DNA of 64,000 nucleotides from Rhodobacter sp. GTDB taxonomy: Bacteria; Pseudomonadota; Alphaproteobacteria; Rhodobacterales; Rhodobacteraceae. Shown one piece after another: positions 34,900 through 43,298 of this stretch. Under the pieces are notes generated by a model. It was not told the origin of the DNA and ran no database searches. It worked only from the letters and a program-made list of their open reading frames with translations. Within the stretch, counting starts at the first letter, position 1. Each line of letters starts with the position of its first letter. The translations under genes were made by a program, and so were the position numbers. Location of the stretch: positions 156,923-220,922 of the forward strand of contig JACKKE010000008.1 of NCBI GenBank assembly GCA_020637595.1, written 5' to 3'.

Positions 34900-35400
34900 T
34901 CAGGGGTGACGGCGCCGCCAGCTTTGGCGTGCGGCCAGCACGAGGCCGAGCGCGACAGCGGCGAATTTGCCCTGGGTCAGGGCACTGGCGCGTGTGACAT
35001 CGGCATAGCTGACCCAGTCAGGCCCCGCGGTCAGCATCCGCTGGACATAGGTGTTCTCGCCCAGGTCGAGCGCGACATAGCTCATCGCGGTCATCACGCA
35101 GACCATGCCGAAAGCCCCGGAATAGGGCCGCATCCACCAGGCCAGCGTCAGTCCGAAGAGCACCGGGAACAGCGTGTCGGCCAGTGCGGCCGGACCTTGA
35201 TAGAGCGTGAACCCGGCCGGGCTGAGCGCCTGCAGATAGCTGCGCGCATCGTGCAGCGAATAGCCGGTCACGCGCAGGTCGAAGGGCAGGGCGCCGCCCG
35301 CCATCTGGCGCAGCTGGCTGCCCATCCAGACGGCGAGCCAGGCATAGACCGCCGCCGTCACCAGCGGCAGGCCCCAGCTGATCAGCCGCGCGCCGCGCAT
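34900..35400 (-). CDS. Hypothetical four-helix membrane protein
   Basis: The 166-residue protein has about four transmembrane segments (LISWGLPLVTAAVYAWLAVWMG, LADTLFPVLFGLTLAWWM, AFGMVCVMTAMSYVALDLG, FAAVALGLVLAARQ), with a conserved-looking DLGENTYVQRML segment between spans 3 and 4. Its start codon overlaps the aroA stop codon (TGATG), so translation is coupled to aroA. I do not recognise a family, and no function is assigned. Confidence 0.75.
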   Translation of the reverse strand: MRGARLISWGLPLVTAAVYAWLAVWMGSQLRQMAGGALPFDLRVTGYSLHDARSYLQALSPAGFTLYQGPAALADTLFPVLFGLTLAWWMRPYSGAFGMVCVMTAMSYVALDLGENTYVQRMLTAGPDWVSYADVTRASALTQGKFAAVALGLVLAARQSWRRRHP

Positions 35401-36746
35401 CAGGCGTTGGCGCGCTGGATGGGCGCGCCGAGGCCGGCCATCAGGGGTTCGAACGCGGGGAAGGAGGTGGCAATCGGGCCGCCGTCGTCGACCGAGACCG
35501 CGCGCGCCGTCACCAGCCCGAGCACCAGGAAAGACATGGCGATGCGGTGATCGAGCCGGCTTTCGCAGGTCGCGCCGCCGGGCACGCGGTCCATCCCGTG
35601 GACGATCAGCGTGTCCTCGTCCTCGTCGATGCGCACGCCGCAGGCCTCGAGCCCGCGCGCCATCGCGTCGATGCGGTCGCTTTCCTTGACCCGCAGCTCC
35701 TTGACGCCGCGCATCACCGTCGTGCCGCGCGCCACCGCCGCGACGACCGAGAGCACCGGGAATTCGTCGATCATCGAGGCGGCGCGATGCGCCGGGGTCT
35801 CGACGCCCTGCAGGTCCGGCGAGTAGCGCACGCGCAGGTCGGCGACCGGTTCGCCGCCCTCTTCGCGTTCGTTTTCAAAGGTGATGTCGGCGCCCATCTC
35901 CAGCAGCGTGACATAGAGACCGTCGCGCGTCGGGTTGCGGCTGACGCCCGGCACGAGGATGTCCGAGCCTGGCACGATCAACGCCGCGCAGACCGGGAAG
36001 GCCGCGGACGAGGGATCGCGCGGCACGGCGACGCTCTGGCCGGTCAGTTCGGGGCGGCCGGTCAGGGTGATGACGCGCCCCTCGGGGGTGTCCTGCACAT
36101 CGACCTGGGCGCCGAAGCCGCGCAGCATCCGTTCGGTGTGGTCGCGGGTCGCCTCGGGTTCGATCACCACGGTCTGGCCGGGCGCGTTCAGCCCGGCCAG
36201 CAGCACCGCCGACTTCACCTGCGCCGAGGGCATCGGCAGCGTGTAGCGCACCGGCACCGGATCGGGCGCGCCGACCACCGTCATCGGCAGCCGCCCGCCG
36301 CGCCGCCCCACCGCCTGCGTGCCGAACAGTGCCAGCGGGTCGGTCACCCGGCCCATCGGCCGCTTGTTCAGCGAGGCGTCGCCGGTGAAGGTCGCGGTGA
36401 CCGGGGTCGTCGCCATCGCCCCCATGATCAGCCGCACACCGGTGCCCGAGTTGCCGCAGTCGATGACGTGATCGGGTTCGGCAAAGCCGCCGACACCGAC
36501 GCCCTGCACCGTCCATTCGCCGGGGCCGTGGCGGGTGACGGTCGCGCCGAAAGCGCGCATTGCTGCCGCGGTGTCCAGCACGTCCTGCCCCTCCAGCAGG
36601 CCGGTCACCCGGGTCTCGCCGACCGACAGCGCGCCGAGGATCAGCGCACGGTGGCTGATCGACTTGTCGCCGGGCACCTCGGCCACGCCCTTGAGCGGCC
36701 CCGAGGCGCGGGCGGTCATCGGAATCGGCGTGGCGTGGCTGGACAT
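35400..36746 (-). CDS. aroA: 3-phosphoshikimate 1-carboxyvinyltransferase (EPSP synthase)
   Basis: This 448-residue shikimate-pathway enzyme joins PEP and shikimate-3-phosphate. Motifs: EVPGDKSISHRALILGALSVGETRVTGLLEGQDVLDTAAAM, LINDEFPVL-type MIDEFPVLSVVAA and KELRVKESDRIDAMARGL. It resembles the class II (CP4-like) enzymes of alphaproteobacteria. The start is ATG 36746 with a GGAGAG site; a second ATG nine codons in is possible. It is followed directly by the coupled membrane protein. Confidence 0.97.
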   Translation of the reverse strand: MSSHATPIPMTARASGPLKGVAEVPGDKSISHRALILGALSVGETRVTGLLEGQDVLDTAAAMRAFGATVTRHGPGEWTVQGVGVGGFAEPDHVIDCGNSGTGVRLIMGAMATTPVTATFTGDASLNKRPMGRVTDPLALFGTQAVGRRGGRLPMTVVGAPDPVPVRYTLPMPSAQVKSAVLLAGLNAPGQTVVIEPEATRDHTERMLRGFGAQVDVQDTPEGRVITLTGRPELTGQSVAVPRDPSSAAFPVCAALIVPGSDILVPGVSRNPTRDGLYVTLLEMGADITFENEREEGGEPVADLRVRYSPDLQGVETPAHRAASMIDEFPVLSVVAAVARGTTVMRGVKELRVKESDRIDAMARGLEACGVRIDEDEDTLIVHGMDRVPGGATCESRLDHRIAMSFLVLGLVTARAVSVDDGGPIATSFPAFEPLMAGLGAPIQRANA

Positions 36747-36807
36747 CGGCGGGCTCTCCGGCTGGTTACGGCCGGGTGATACCGCAAGCGATGCGGGCGG
36801 TCCATCG

Positions 36808-38058
36808 CTAGAACGCGCGCAGGGCGATGCCGGCCAGCGCGGCCCCGGCGATCAGCGTGGCGGGTCCGGCGCGCAGGGCAAAGGCGGCCAGCAGGGCCAG
36901 CAGGGTCAATGCCAGGGCCGAGGGGTCGAGGCTGGACCAGACCGGCAGGGCGATGCCCCGGACCGGCTGGATCTGGGCAAAGAGCGCATGGAGGGCAAAC
37001 CACAGTCCGAGATTGGCGATGACGCCCACCACCGCTGCGGTGACGGCCGCCAAGGCACCGGTGAGCCGGGGGTTGCCGCGCAGGCGCTCGGCATAGGGGG
37101 CGCCGGCAAAGATCCACAGGAAACAGGGCGCAAAGGTCACCCAGACGGTGACCAGCGCGGCCGGTGCCGCCAGCAGCGGGCCGCCCGCGGTGAACCCGGC
37201 CATGTAGCCCACGAACTGGGTGACCAGGATCAGCGGGCCGGGCGTCGTTTCGGCCATTGCCAGCCCATCCAGCATCGCCCCGGCCGAGAGCCATCCGAAC
37301 CCTTCGACCGCCGCCTGCGCCACCCAGGCCAGCACCGCATAGGCCCCGCCGAAGGTCAGCACGGCCATCTGGCTGAAATAGACAGCGACCTGTGACAGAA
37401 CATGATCCGGCCCCAGCGCCAGCCAGAGCAGCGCCACCGGCAGCAGCCAGAGCGTCAGCCACAGGGAGACGGTGGCAGCGGTGTCGTGCAATGAGGGGCC
37501 GGGGGCGGCGACGGGCACAACCCGCGTGCCGCGCGTGGTCGCGTATCCCACCGCCGCCGCCGCCAGCACGATCAGCGGAAACGGCACGCCAAGGGCATAG
37601 ATCGCGACAAAGGCGGCCAGCGCCAGCGCCTTGTGCCGCGGGCTGGTCAGCGCCTTGCCGATCAGCCGAACCAGCGCCTGGGCGACGATCGCGATCACCG
37701 CCGCCTTCAGGCCGAAGAACGCCGCGGCGATCCAGCCAAGCTGGCCATAGGTGGTATAGACAAGGCTGAGGGCGAGAATCGCCGCAACCCCCGGCAGCAC
37801 AAAGAGCATCCCCGCGATCAGCCCGCCGCGCCAGCCGCGCAGCAGCCACCCGGCATAGGTGGCCAGCTGCATCGCCTCGGGGCCGGGCAGCAGCATGCAG
37901 TAATTCAGCGCGTGCAGGAACCGCCCCTCGTCCAGCCAGCCGCGCCGTTCGACCAGCTCGCGGTGCATCAGCGCGATCTGCCCGGCTGGCCCGCCAAAGC
38001 TCAGCACCCCGATCCGGGCAAAGACGCGGGTCAGCTCGGCAAGGGTCGGGTCTGTCAT
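36808..38058 (-). CDS. chrA: Chromate transporter ChrA family
   Basis: This 416-residue membrane protein has two homologous CHR domains. The first opens VFARIGVLSFGGPAGQIALMHRELV with CMLLPGPEAMQLATYAGW; the second has YFSQMAVLTFGGAYAVLAWVAQ and AETTPGPLILVTQFVGYMAGF. It exports chromate driven by proton motive force. ATG 38058 follows a weak site. The 10-bp gap after the Lrp gene suggests co-transcription with that regulator. The chrB regulator usually linked to chrA is absent. Confidence 0.9.
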   Translation of the reverse strand: MTDPTLAELTRVFARIGVLSFGGPAGQIALMHRELVERRGWLDEGRFLHALNYCMLLPGPEAMQLATYAGWLLRGWRGGLIAGMLFVLPGVAAILALSLVYTTYGQLGWIAAAFFGLKAAVIAIVAQALVRLIGKALTSPRHKALALAAFVAIYALGVPFPLIVLAAAAVGYATTRGTRVVPVAAPGPSLHDTAATVSLWLTLWLLPVALLWLALGPDHVLSQVAVYFSQMAVLTFGGAYAVLAWVAQAAVEGFGWLSAGAMLDGLAMAETTPGPLILVTQFVGYMAGFTAGGPLLAAPAALVTVWVTFAPCFLWIFAGAPYAERLRGNPRLTGALAAVTAAVVGVIANLGLWFALHALFAQIQPVRGIALPVWSSLDPSALALTLLALLAAFALRAGPATLIAGAALAGIALRAF

Positions 38059-38068
38059 CGGGGTTCCT

Positions 38069-38521
38069 TCAGGCGCGGTCGTCCTTGGGCGAGTCCATGA
38101 CGACATACGAGGTGATGGCGTTGACCTGCGGCAGGGTGCCCAGCCGCTCGGTGTGGAAATGCTTGTAGGCGGCAAGGTCCGAGACCTCGACCCGCAACAG
38201 ATATTCGACGGTGCCGGTGATATTGTGACACTCGACGACCTGCGGCGCGGATTTCATCGCCCGTTCGAATTCCTCCTGCGCGGCCTTGGTGTGGCGGTTC
38301 AGTCCGACCATCACATAAGCGACAAAGCCGATCCCGGTCTTGGCCGGGTCCAGCACCGCGCGATAGCCCTTGATCACCCCGCGGCGCTCCAGCTCCTGCA
38401 CCCGGCGCAGACAGGCCGAGGGCGACAGGCCCACACGCTCGGCCAGCTCGAGGTTCGAGATCCGGCCGTCCCGAGTCAGGACTTGCAATATCTTTTCGTT
38501 TGTTGCGTCTGGATCGCTCAT
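38069..38521 (-). CDS. Lrp/AsnC-family transcriptional regulator
   Basis: The 150-residue protein has an N-terminal winged helix (NEKILQVLTRDGRISNLELAERVGLSPSACLRRVQELERRGVIKGY) and a C-terminal RAM domain (VECHNITGTVEYLLRVEVSDLAAYKHF) that binds amino acids. The start ATG 38521 sits beside an AT-rich tract. It is divergent from the LysE-family exporter, the classic arrangement of an Lrp regulator controlling amino-acid export. It may also lead the chrA transcript. Confidence 0.92.
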   Translation of the reverse strand: MSDPDATNEKILQVLTRDGRISNLELAERVGLSPSACLRRVQELERRGVIKGYRAVLDPAKTGIGFVAYVMVGLNRHTKAAQEEFERAMKSAPQVVECHNITGTVEYLLRVEVSDLAAYKHFHTERLGTLPQVNAITSYVVMDSPKDDRA

Positions 38522-38615
38522 GAATTGCAAAGATAGAGAATATTCCACAATCATTGCAACCCTATTGCCATGCCCTGCGCCTATTCTGCGCGGACCGCTT
38601 CCAAGGCATTCTCCG
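38522..38615. promoter_or_regulatory. Divergent control region between Lrp regulator and LysE exporter
   Basis: This 94-bp gap is clearly AT-richer than its surroundings (tract 38522-38575, with GAATATTC at about 38538). Such tracts are typical of Lrp operators. I cannot fix exact promoters from it. Confidence 0.35.
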
Positions 38616-39209
38616 ATGACGTCCGATCTGCTTCTCGCCCTCTGGCTCTATGCCCTCGTCTCGTCGATCACGCCGGGGCCGAACAACCTGATGCTGCTGG
38701 CGTCGGGGGTGAATTTCGGCTTCTGGCGCACGGTGCCGCATATCCTGGGCATCACGCTGGGCCATTCGTTCATGGTCTTCGTGATCGGCATCGGGCTGGC
38801 CGGGGCGTTTCAGCGGTGGCCGGTGCTGCAGACGGTCCTCACCGTGGTCTCGGTCGCCTATCTCTTGTGGCTCGCGTGGAAGATTGCCCATGCCACGCCG
38901 CCCGAACCCGGTGAGGCCGGGGGCAAGCCGCTGACGCCCTTGCAGGCGGCAGCCTTTCAATGGGTCAACCCCAAGGCCTGGACGATGGCGCTGGGCGCGA
39001 TCACGCTCTACGCGCCGGGCACGGACCTGCGGTCGGTCCTGCTGGTGGTCGTGGTCTTTGCCTCGACCAACCTGCCGTCGGTCTCGCTGTGGGCGGGGAT
39101 GGGCACGGCGCTGCGCCGCGTGCTGCGCGATCCGCGCTGGCTCAAACCGTTCAACTGGACGATGGCGCTGCTTCTGGTGGCGACACTGTGGCCGGTGCTG
39201 CGCGGCTGA
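38616..39209 (+). CDS. LysE/RhtB-family amino-acid exporter
   Basis: The 197-residue translocator has about six transmembrane spans with the LysE signature SSITPGPNNLMLLASGVNFGFWRTVPHILGITLGHSFM at its start and AFQWVNPKAWTMALGAITLY in the middle. It exports an amino acid or related metabolite. Its start ATG 38616 follows the divergent Lrp gene. Substrate not predictable. Confidence 0.9.
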   Translation: MTSDLLLALWLYALVSSITPGPNNLMLLASGVNFGFWRTVPHILGITLGHSFMVFVIGIGLAGAFQRWPVLQTVLTVVSVAYLLWLAWKIAHATPPEPGEAGGKPLTPLQAAAFQWVNPKAWTMALGAITLYAPGTDLRSVLLVVVVFASTNLPSVSLWAGMGTALRRVLRDPRWLKPFNWTMALLLVATLWPVLRG

Positions 39210-39215
39210 GGGGGC

Positions 39216-39683
39216 TCAGACCGCCAGGATCGTTGTTGCCTTGATCTCTTCCATCGACAAAAGCGCGGTCACGTTGTGGATTTTCACGTCGCGGATCAGC
39301 GCCTGATAGAAGGCGTCATAAGCGCGCGCGTTCTGCACCCGGACCTTCAGGATATAGTCGATGTCGCCGGCCAGCCGGTGTGCTTCCAGCACCTCGGGGC
39401 GGGCGCGGACCGAGGCGAGGAACCGCTCCTGCCAGTCGGGATCGTGTTCCGAGGTGCGCACCAGAACGAAAAAGCAGGCTTCAAGCCCCAGTGCCTCGGG
39501 GTTCAGGATCACGGTTTGCCGCCCGATCACTCCGGATTCGCGCATCTTGCGGATCCGGTTCCAGACAGGCGTCTTGGACGACCCAACCTTGCGCGCGATA
39601 TCGTCCAGGGACTGGCCCGCATCCTCCTGCAATTCCCGCAGGATCTTGCGGTCGAGTGGGTCGAGGTCGGCTGGGGCAGACAT
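39216..39683 (-). CDS. Lrp/AsnC-family transcriptional regulator
   Basis: The 155-residue protein has an N-terminal HTH (DPLDRKILRELQEDAGQSLDDIARKVGSSKTPVWNRIRKMRESGVI) and a RAM domain (EVLEAHRLAGDIDYILKVRVQNARAYDAFYQ). It is convergent with lysE with a 6-bp gap and divergent from the GMC oxidoreductase, which may be its target. It is a distinct paralogue of the regulator at 38069, not a recent duplicate. Confidence 0.92.
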   Translation of the reverse strand: MSAPADLDPLDRKILRELQEDAGQSLDDIARKVGSSKTPVWNRIRKMRESGVIGRQTVILNPEALGLEACFFVLVRTSEHDPDWQERFLASVRARPEVLEAHRLAGDIDYILKVRVQNARAYDAFYQALIRDVKIHNVTALLSMEEIKATTILAV

Positions 39684-39777
39684 GGCGCATCTCCGTCAAT
39701 GTCGCGGTTGTAGCCCTCATGTCGCCTTCCGTCCAGCACCGGGCCGCGCGGCTGCGCTAGGCTGGCGGACATGGGAC

Positions 39778-41421
39778 ATGGGACACGGGCCGACGGGGAC
39801 AGCGGTGCAGGGCGATTTCGATTATCTCATCGTCGGCGCGGGGTCGTCGGGGTCGGTGTTGGCCGAACGGCTGTCGGCGTCGGGCAGGCGGGTGCTGGTG
39901 CTCGAGGCCGGCGGCAGTGACCGGCGGTTTTTCGTGCAGATGCCGCTGGGCTACGGCAAGCTGTTCTATGACCCGGCGGTCAACTGGGCCTATCGCACCG
40001 AACCCGACCCTGGCCTGAACGGCCAGCGCGACTACTGGCCGCGCGGCAAGGTGGTGGGGGGCTCATCCTCGATCAACGCGATGGTCTGGATCCGCGGCCA
40101 TGACAGCGACTATGATGACTGGCAGGCGGCGACCGGCAGCGCGCATTGGGGGGCCGAGGCGGCGCGCGCGGCCTACCGCGCGATCGAGGACAACGCGGAC
40201 GGCGCCGACGACTGGCGCGGGCAGGGTGGGCCCCTGCACATCCGCTCGGGCCGCGATCCGGCGCATCCGCTGGTCGAGCCCTTTCTGCAGGCCTGCGCCG
40301 CTGCCGGCATGCCGCGCACTGTCGATTTCAACGGTGCCAGCCAGGAGGGCGCCGGGATCTATCAGCTGACCATCAAGGGCGGGCGACGCAATTCGGCGGC
40401 GCGCGCCTTTCTGCGGCCGGCGCTGAAAACCGGGCGCGTGGCGCTGCGGACGCGCGCGCAGGTCACCCGCGTGCTGTTCGAGGGGCGGCGCGCGGTCGGT
40501 GTCGCCTATCGCTGGAACGGGGCCGAGCATCAGGCGCGCGCCGGCGAGGTGATCCTGTCGGGCGGCGCGATCAACACGCCGCAGCTGTTGATGCTGTCGG
40601 GCATCGGACCCGGCGCGGATCTGCAGGGGCTGGGGGTTGGCGTCTTGCACGATCAGCCCAATGTCGGCGCGCATCTGAACGACCATCAGGGGATCAACTA
40701 TACTTGGCGGATGCGCGTGCCGACGATGAACGACATCCTGCGGCCCTGGTGGGGCAAGGCCCTGGTGGGGGCGCGCTATCTGTTGACCAGGGGCGGTCCG
40801 CTCAGCGTGTCGATCAACCACGGCGGCGGGTTCTTCCGCACCGATCCCGCCCTGGCGCGGCCCAACATGCAGCTCTATTTCCAGGCGTTCAGCACGCTGA
40901 TGCCGCGCGACGGCGAGCGCCCGATCCTCAGCCCCGATCCGTTCCCGGGTCTGTCCATCGGCCTGTCGAACTGCCGGCCGACCAGCCGGGGCGAGATCAC
41001 CCTGGCCTCGGCCGATCCCTTTGCCGCGCCGCGCATCACCGCGAACGCGTTTTCGACCGACCACGACGTGGCCGAGATGCTGGCCGCGGTGAAGTTTCTG
41101 CGCAAGATCGCCGCGCAGTCGCCCTTTGCCCCCCTCGTGGCCGAGGAACTGCGCCCCGGCCCCGCGGTGCAGGACGACGCCGCCCTGATCGACGATTTCC
41201 GCCAGCGGTCGGGCACGGTGTTTCATCCCAGCTGCAGTGCGCGGATGGGGGCGGATCCGGCGACCAGTGTGCTGGACGCGGATCTGCGGGTGCGCGGGGT
41301 CGAGGGGCTCAGGGTCTGCGATGCCTCGGCCTTTCCGACGCTGATCGGCGGCAACACCAACGCGCCGGCGATCCTGCTGGGCTGGCTGGGGGCCGCGCGC
41401 ATCCTCGCCACCCGCGCGTGA
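39778..41421 (+). CDS. GMC-family flavoprotein oxidoreductase (choline dehydrogenase-like)
   Basis: The ~547-residue FAD enzyme has the GMC dinucleotide fold DYLIVGAGSSGSVLAERLSASGRRVLVLEAGG, the GMC signature PRGKVVGGSSSINAMVWIRGHDSDYDDW, GAINTPQLLMLSGIGPGADLQGLG and the active-site His in GTVFHPSCSARMG, then NTNAPAILLGWLGAARIL. It oxidises an alcohol substrate. The start is uncertain: ATG 39778 has a weak site, and GTG 39805 lies just after GGGGA. It is not next to a betaine-aldehyde dehydrogenase, so a choline role is not supported by context. Confidence 0.9.
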   Translation: MGHGPTGTAVQGDFDYLIVGAGSSGSVLAERLSASGRRVLVLEAGGSDRRFFVQMPLGYGKLFYDPAVNWAYRTEPDPGLNGQRDYWPRGKVVGGSSSINAMVWIRGHDSDYDDWQAATGSAHWGAEAARAAYRAIEDNADGADDWRGQGGPLHIRSGRDPAHPLVEPFLQACAAAGMPRTVDFNGASQEGAGIYQLTIKGGRRNSAARAFLRPALKTGRVALRTRAQVTRVLFEGRRAVGVAYRWNGAEHQARAGEVILSGGAINTPQLLMLSGIGPGADLQGLGVGVLHDQPNVGAHLNDHQGINYTWRMRVPTMNDILRPWWGKALVGARYLLTRGGPLSVSINHGGGFFRTDPALARPNMQLYFQAFSTLMPRDGERPILSPDPFPGLSIGLSNCRPTSRGEITLASADPFAAPRITANAFSTDHDVAEMLAAVKFLRKIAAQSPFAPLVAEELRPGPAVQDDAALIDDFRQRSGTVFHPSCSARMGADPATSVLDADLRVRGVEGLRVCDASAFPTLIGGNTNAPAILLGWLGAARILATRA

Positions 41422-41431
41422 GCCGCGGAGT

Positions 41432-41467
41432 CTGATCCAGGTCATGTTGTTGTTTGATCCGTGTCAT
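41432..41467 (+). promoter_or_regulatory. Two FNR/FnrL-like boxes upstream of DUF934
   Basis: CTGATCCAGGTCAT (41432-41445) and TTGATCCGTGTCAT (41454-41467) resemble the FNR consensus TTGAT-N4-ATCAA in the left half, with imperfect right halves. Their centres are 22 bp apart, two helical turns. They may also serve as sites of another CRP-family member. Confidence 0.35.
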
Positions 41468-41524
41468 GGTGGCAAGCCGGTGTCGTTGGCATCCTGCACC
41501 AATCTCGAACGGTGGAGCGGAGCC

Positions 41525-41980
41525 ATGACGGTGCTGGTTACCGATGCGGGGTTTGCCCCGGAAGACTGGCTGAGCGGGTTCGTCCCTCTGGCGGCCTTGG
41601 CGCCGGTGCAGCCGCAGAACGGCCGGCTGGCCATCGACCTCGCCGTGCCGGTGATGCGGGGCAGCGACTGGCTGCGGCTGCGCGCGGCTTTGCCCGTGGC
41701 GGCGCTGATCCGGGTGAGGCTGCGCCATGTCGGGGATACCCAGGCCTATGACCTGGCCCGCGATCTGCGTGCGGCCGGGTTCCGGGGGCGGTTGCGCGCG
41801 CGCGGCGCGGTGGCCCCGCGGTTCTATACGCTGTTGCGCCGCGCCGGGTTCTCCGAGATCGAGCTGACCGCGGATCAGGCCGTCCACCAGCCCAGCGAGC
41901 ACTGGCGCAACGAACGCGACTGGACTCCGCGCCGGGGCCTTGGCCTGTCCTCGACCCAGCCGGCCCATCCCCGGGACTGA
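41525..41980 (+). CDS. DUF934 family protein
   Basis: The 151-residue protein matches DUF934: MTVLVTDAGFAPEDWLSGFVPLAALAPVQPQNGRLAIDL, YDLARDLRAAGFRGRLRARGAVAPRFYTLLRRAGFSEIEL. In Rhodobacterales this family normally sits between cysH and fpr in an assimilatory sulfate-reduction cluster. Here only fpr follows (101-bp gap); cysH, cysG and the sulfite reductase are missing upstream. A GGAGCGGAGCC site precedes ATG 41525. The biochemical role of DUF934 is not known. Confidence 0.82.
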   Translation: MTVLVTDAGFAPEDWLSGFVPLAALAPVQPQNGRLAIDLAVPVMRGSDWLRLRAALPVAALIRVRLRHVGDTQAYDLARDLRAAGFRGRLRARGAVAPRFYTLLRRAGFSEIELTADQAVHQPSEHWRNERDWTPRRGLGLSSTQPAHPRD

Positions 41981-42081
41981 ACGCGGCCAGACGCCGCACT
42001 GATCGCATGGTCTTGCGGCCGGGGTTCCTTTTGCCGCCGATCCGGCCTAGTAAACAGCAAATCCATATCGAGGCTCCGTAT

Positions 42082-42891
42082 ATGTCCGACGCCGCCGCCC
42101 CGAAGGTGAAAACCCTTCCCGACGCCCAGACCGTCACGCAGGTCCAGCACTGGACCGACCGCCTGTTCTCGTTCCGCTGCACCCGTCCGCAAAGCCTGCG
42201 CTTCCGTTCGGGCGAATTCGTGATGATCGGCCTTCTGGATGATAACGGCAAACCCCTGCTGCGGGCCTATTCCATCGCCTCGCCCAGCTGGGACGACGAG
42301 TTGGAGTTCTATTCGATCAAGGTGCCGGACGGTCCGCTGACCTCGCGGCTGCAGCACATCCAGGTCGGCGAGCAGATCATCCTGCGCCCGAAGCCCGTGG
42401 GCACGCTGGTGCTGGACGCGCTCTTGCCCGGCAAGCGGCTGTGGTTCCTGGCAACCGGCACCGGCATCGCGCCCTTTGCCTCGTTGATGCGCGACCCCGA
42501 GACCTATGAGAAATTCGAACAGGTGGTGATGATGCACACTTGCCGCACGATCGAGGAACTGGAATACGGTCGCCAGTTGGTCGAGAACCTGCGCAACGAT
42601 CCGCTGATCGGAGAGATGGTCGAGGGCAAACTGCATTACTACCCGACCACGACCCGCGAGGATTTCCACCACATGGGGCGGATCACCGACAACATGACCT
42701 CGGGCAAGGTGTTCGAGGATCTGGGCATCCCGCCGATGGATCGCGAACATGACCGGGCGATGGTCTGCGGCTCTCTGGCCTTCAACCACGATGTCAAGGA
42801 CGTGCTGGAAGGGTTCGGCCTGCGCGAGGGGGCGAACAGCGAACCGCAGGAGTATGTGGTCGAAAAGGCCTTTGTCGGCGACGGGATCTGA
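42082..42891 (+). CDS. fpr: Ferredoxin/flavodoxin--NADP+ reductase
   Basis: This 269-residue FAD enzyme moves electrons between NADPH and ferredoxin or flavodoxin. Motifs: LLRAYSIASPSWDDELEFYSIKV (FAD), RLWFLATGTGIAPFASLMRD and MVCGSLAFNHDVKDVL (NADP), and the C-terminal YVVEKAFVGDGI typical of the Rhodobacter capsulatus FPR subgroup. ATG 42082 is the family start. It follows DUF934 and would supply electrons for sulfite reduction or redox-stress responses. Confidence 0.95.
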   Translation: MSDAAAPKVKTLPDAQTVTQVQHWTDRLFSFRCTRPQSLRFRSGEFVMIGLLDDNGKPLLRAYSIASPSWDDELEFYSIKVPDGPLTSRLQHIQVGEQIILRPKPVGTLVLDALLPGKRLWFLATGTGIAPFASLMRDPETYEKFEQVVMMHTCRTIEELEYGRQLVENLRNDPLIGEMVEGKLHYYPTTTREDFHHMGRITDNMTSGKVFEDLGIPPMDREHDRAMVCGSLAFNHDVKDVLEGFGLREGANSEPQEYVVEKAFVGDGI

Positions 42892-42961
42892 GGCCGCCGC
42901 ACAAGCCGGACTTGGACCGCCCGCGCCCCCACCGGCGCGGGCGGTCTGCGTTTCGGGGCCG

Positions 42962-42990
42962 GTAGGGTGCGTGCGCGCACGCACCTTACG
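42962..42990. repeat. GTAGGGTG-family palindrome after fpr
   Basis: The 20-bp core GGTGCGTGCGCGCACGCACC is perfectly self-complementary, flanked by GTAG and TTAC. It shares both arms with the element inside pyc at 5361-5389. Confidence 0.85.
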
Positions 42991-43014
42991 CGGTTGTCTC
43001 GGAATGGCGTTGTT

Positions 43015-43028
43015 GTTACCCTGGTAAC
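43015..43028 (+). promoter_or_regulatory. Dyad symmetric site touching a start codon
   Basis: GTTACC-CT-GGTAAC ends exactly at the base before ATG 43029. There is no ribosome site between, so the dyad may be an operator for a leaderless or repressed transcript. Confidence 0.35.
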
Positions 43029-43298
43029 ATGAAGCCCGATCAGACCCACCGCACCCAGACCGGCGTCCGCCTGTCGACGCCGATGCTGAAAACCCTCAAG
43101 GCGCTGGCCGAATACACGGATCTGTCGCTGGGCGATCTGCTGGAGGGGATCGTCCTGCACGCCTTCGAGGGCCGCGACCCGTTCAGCCCGCAGACCCATG
43201 CCGTGATCGAGCAGCTGCGCGCCGTTTATGGCTGCGACTGGCGCGCGGCGGACAGCCATCTGCACCCGGAGCCCCCCGATGCCTGTTCTGAGCCATAG
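43029..43298 (+). CDS. Small conserved protein, possibly ribbon-helix-helix-like
   Basis: The 89-residue protein opens MKPDQTHRTQTGVRLSTPMLKTLKALAEYTDLSLGDLLEGIVLHAFEG, which has the strand-helix-helix shape of RHH DNA-binding proteins. The rest is polar. It overlaps the SRPBCC gene by 20 bp, so the two are coupled. I cannot assign a family with confidence, and the RHH reading is an inference from the N-terminal pattern. Confidence 0.55.
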   Translation: MKPDQTHRTQTGVRLSTPMLKTLKALAEYTDLSLGDLLEGIVLHAFEGRDPFSPQTHAVIEQLRAVYGCDWRAADSHLHPEPPDACSEP

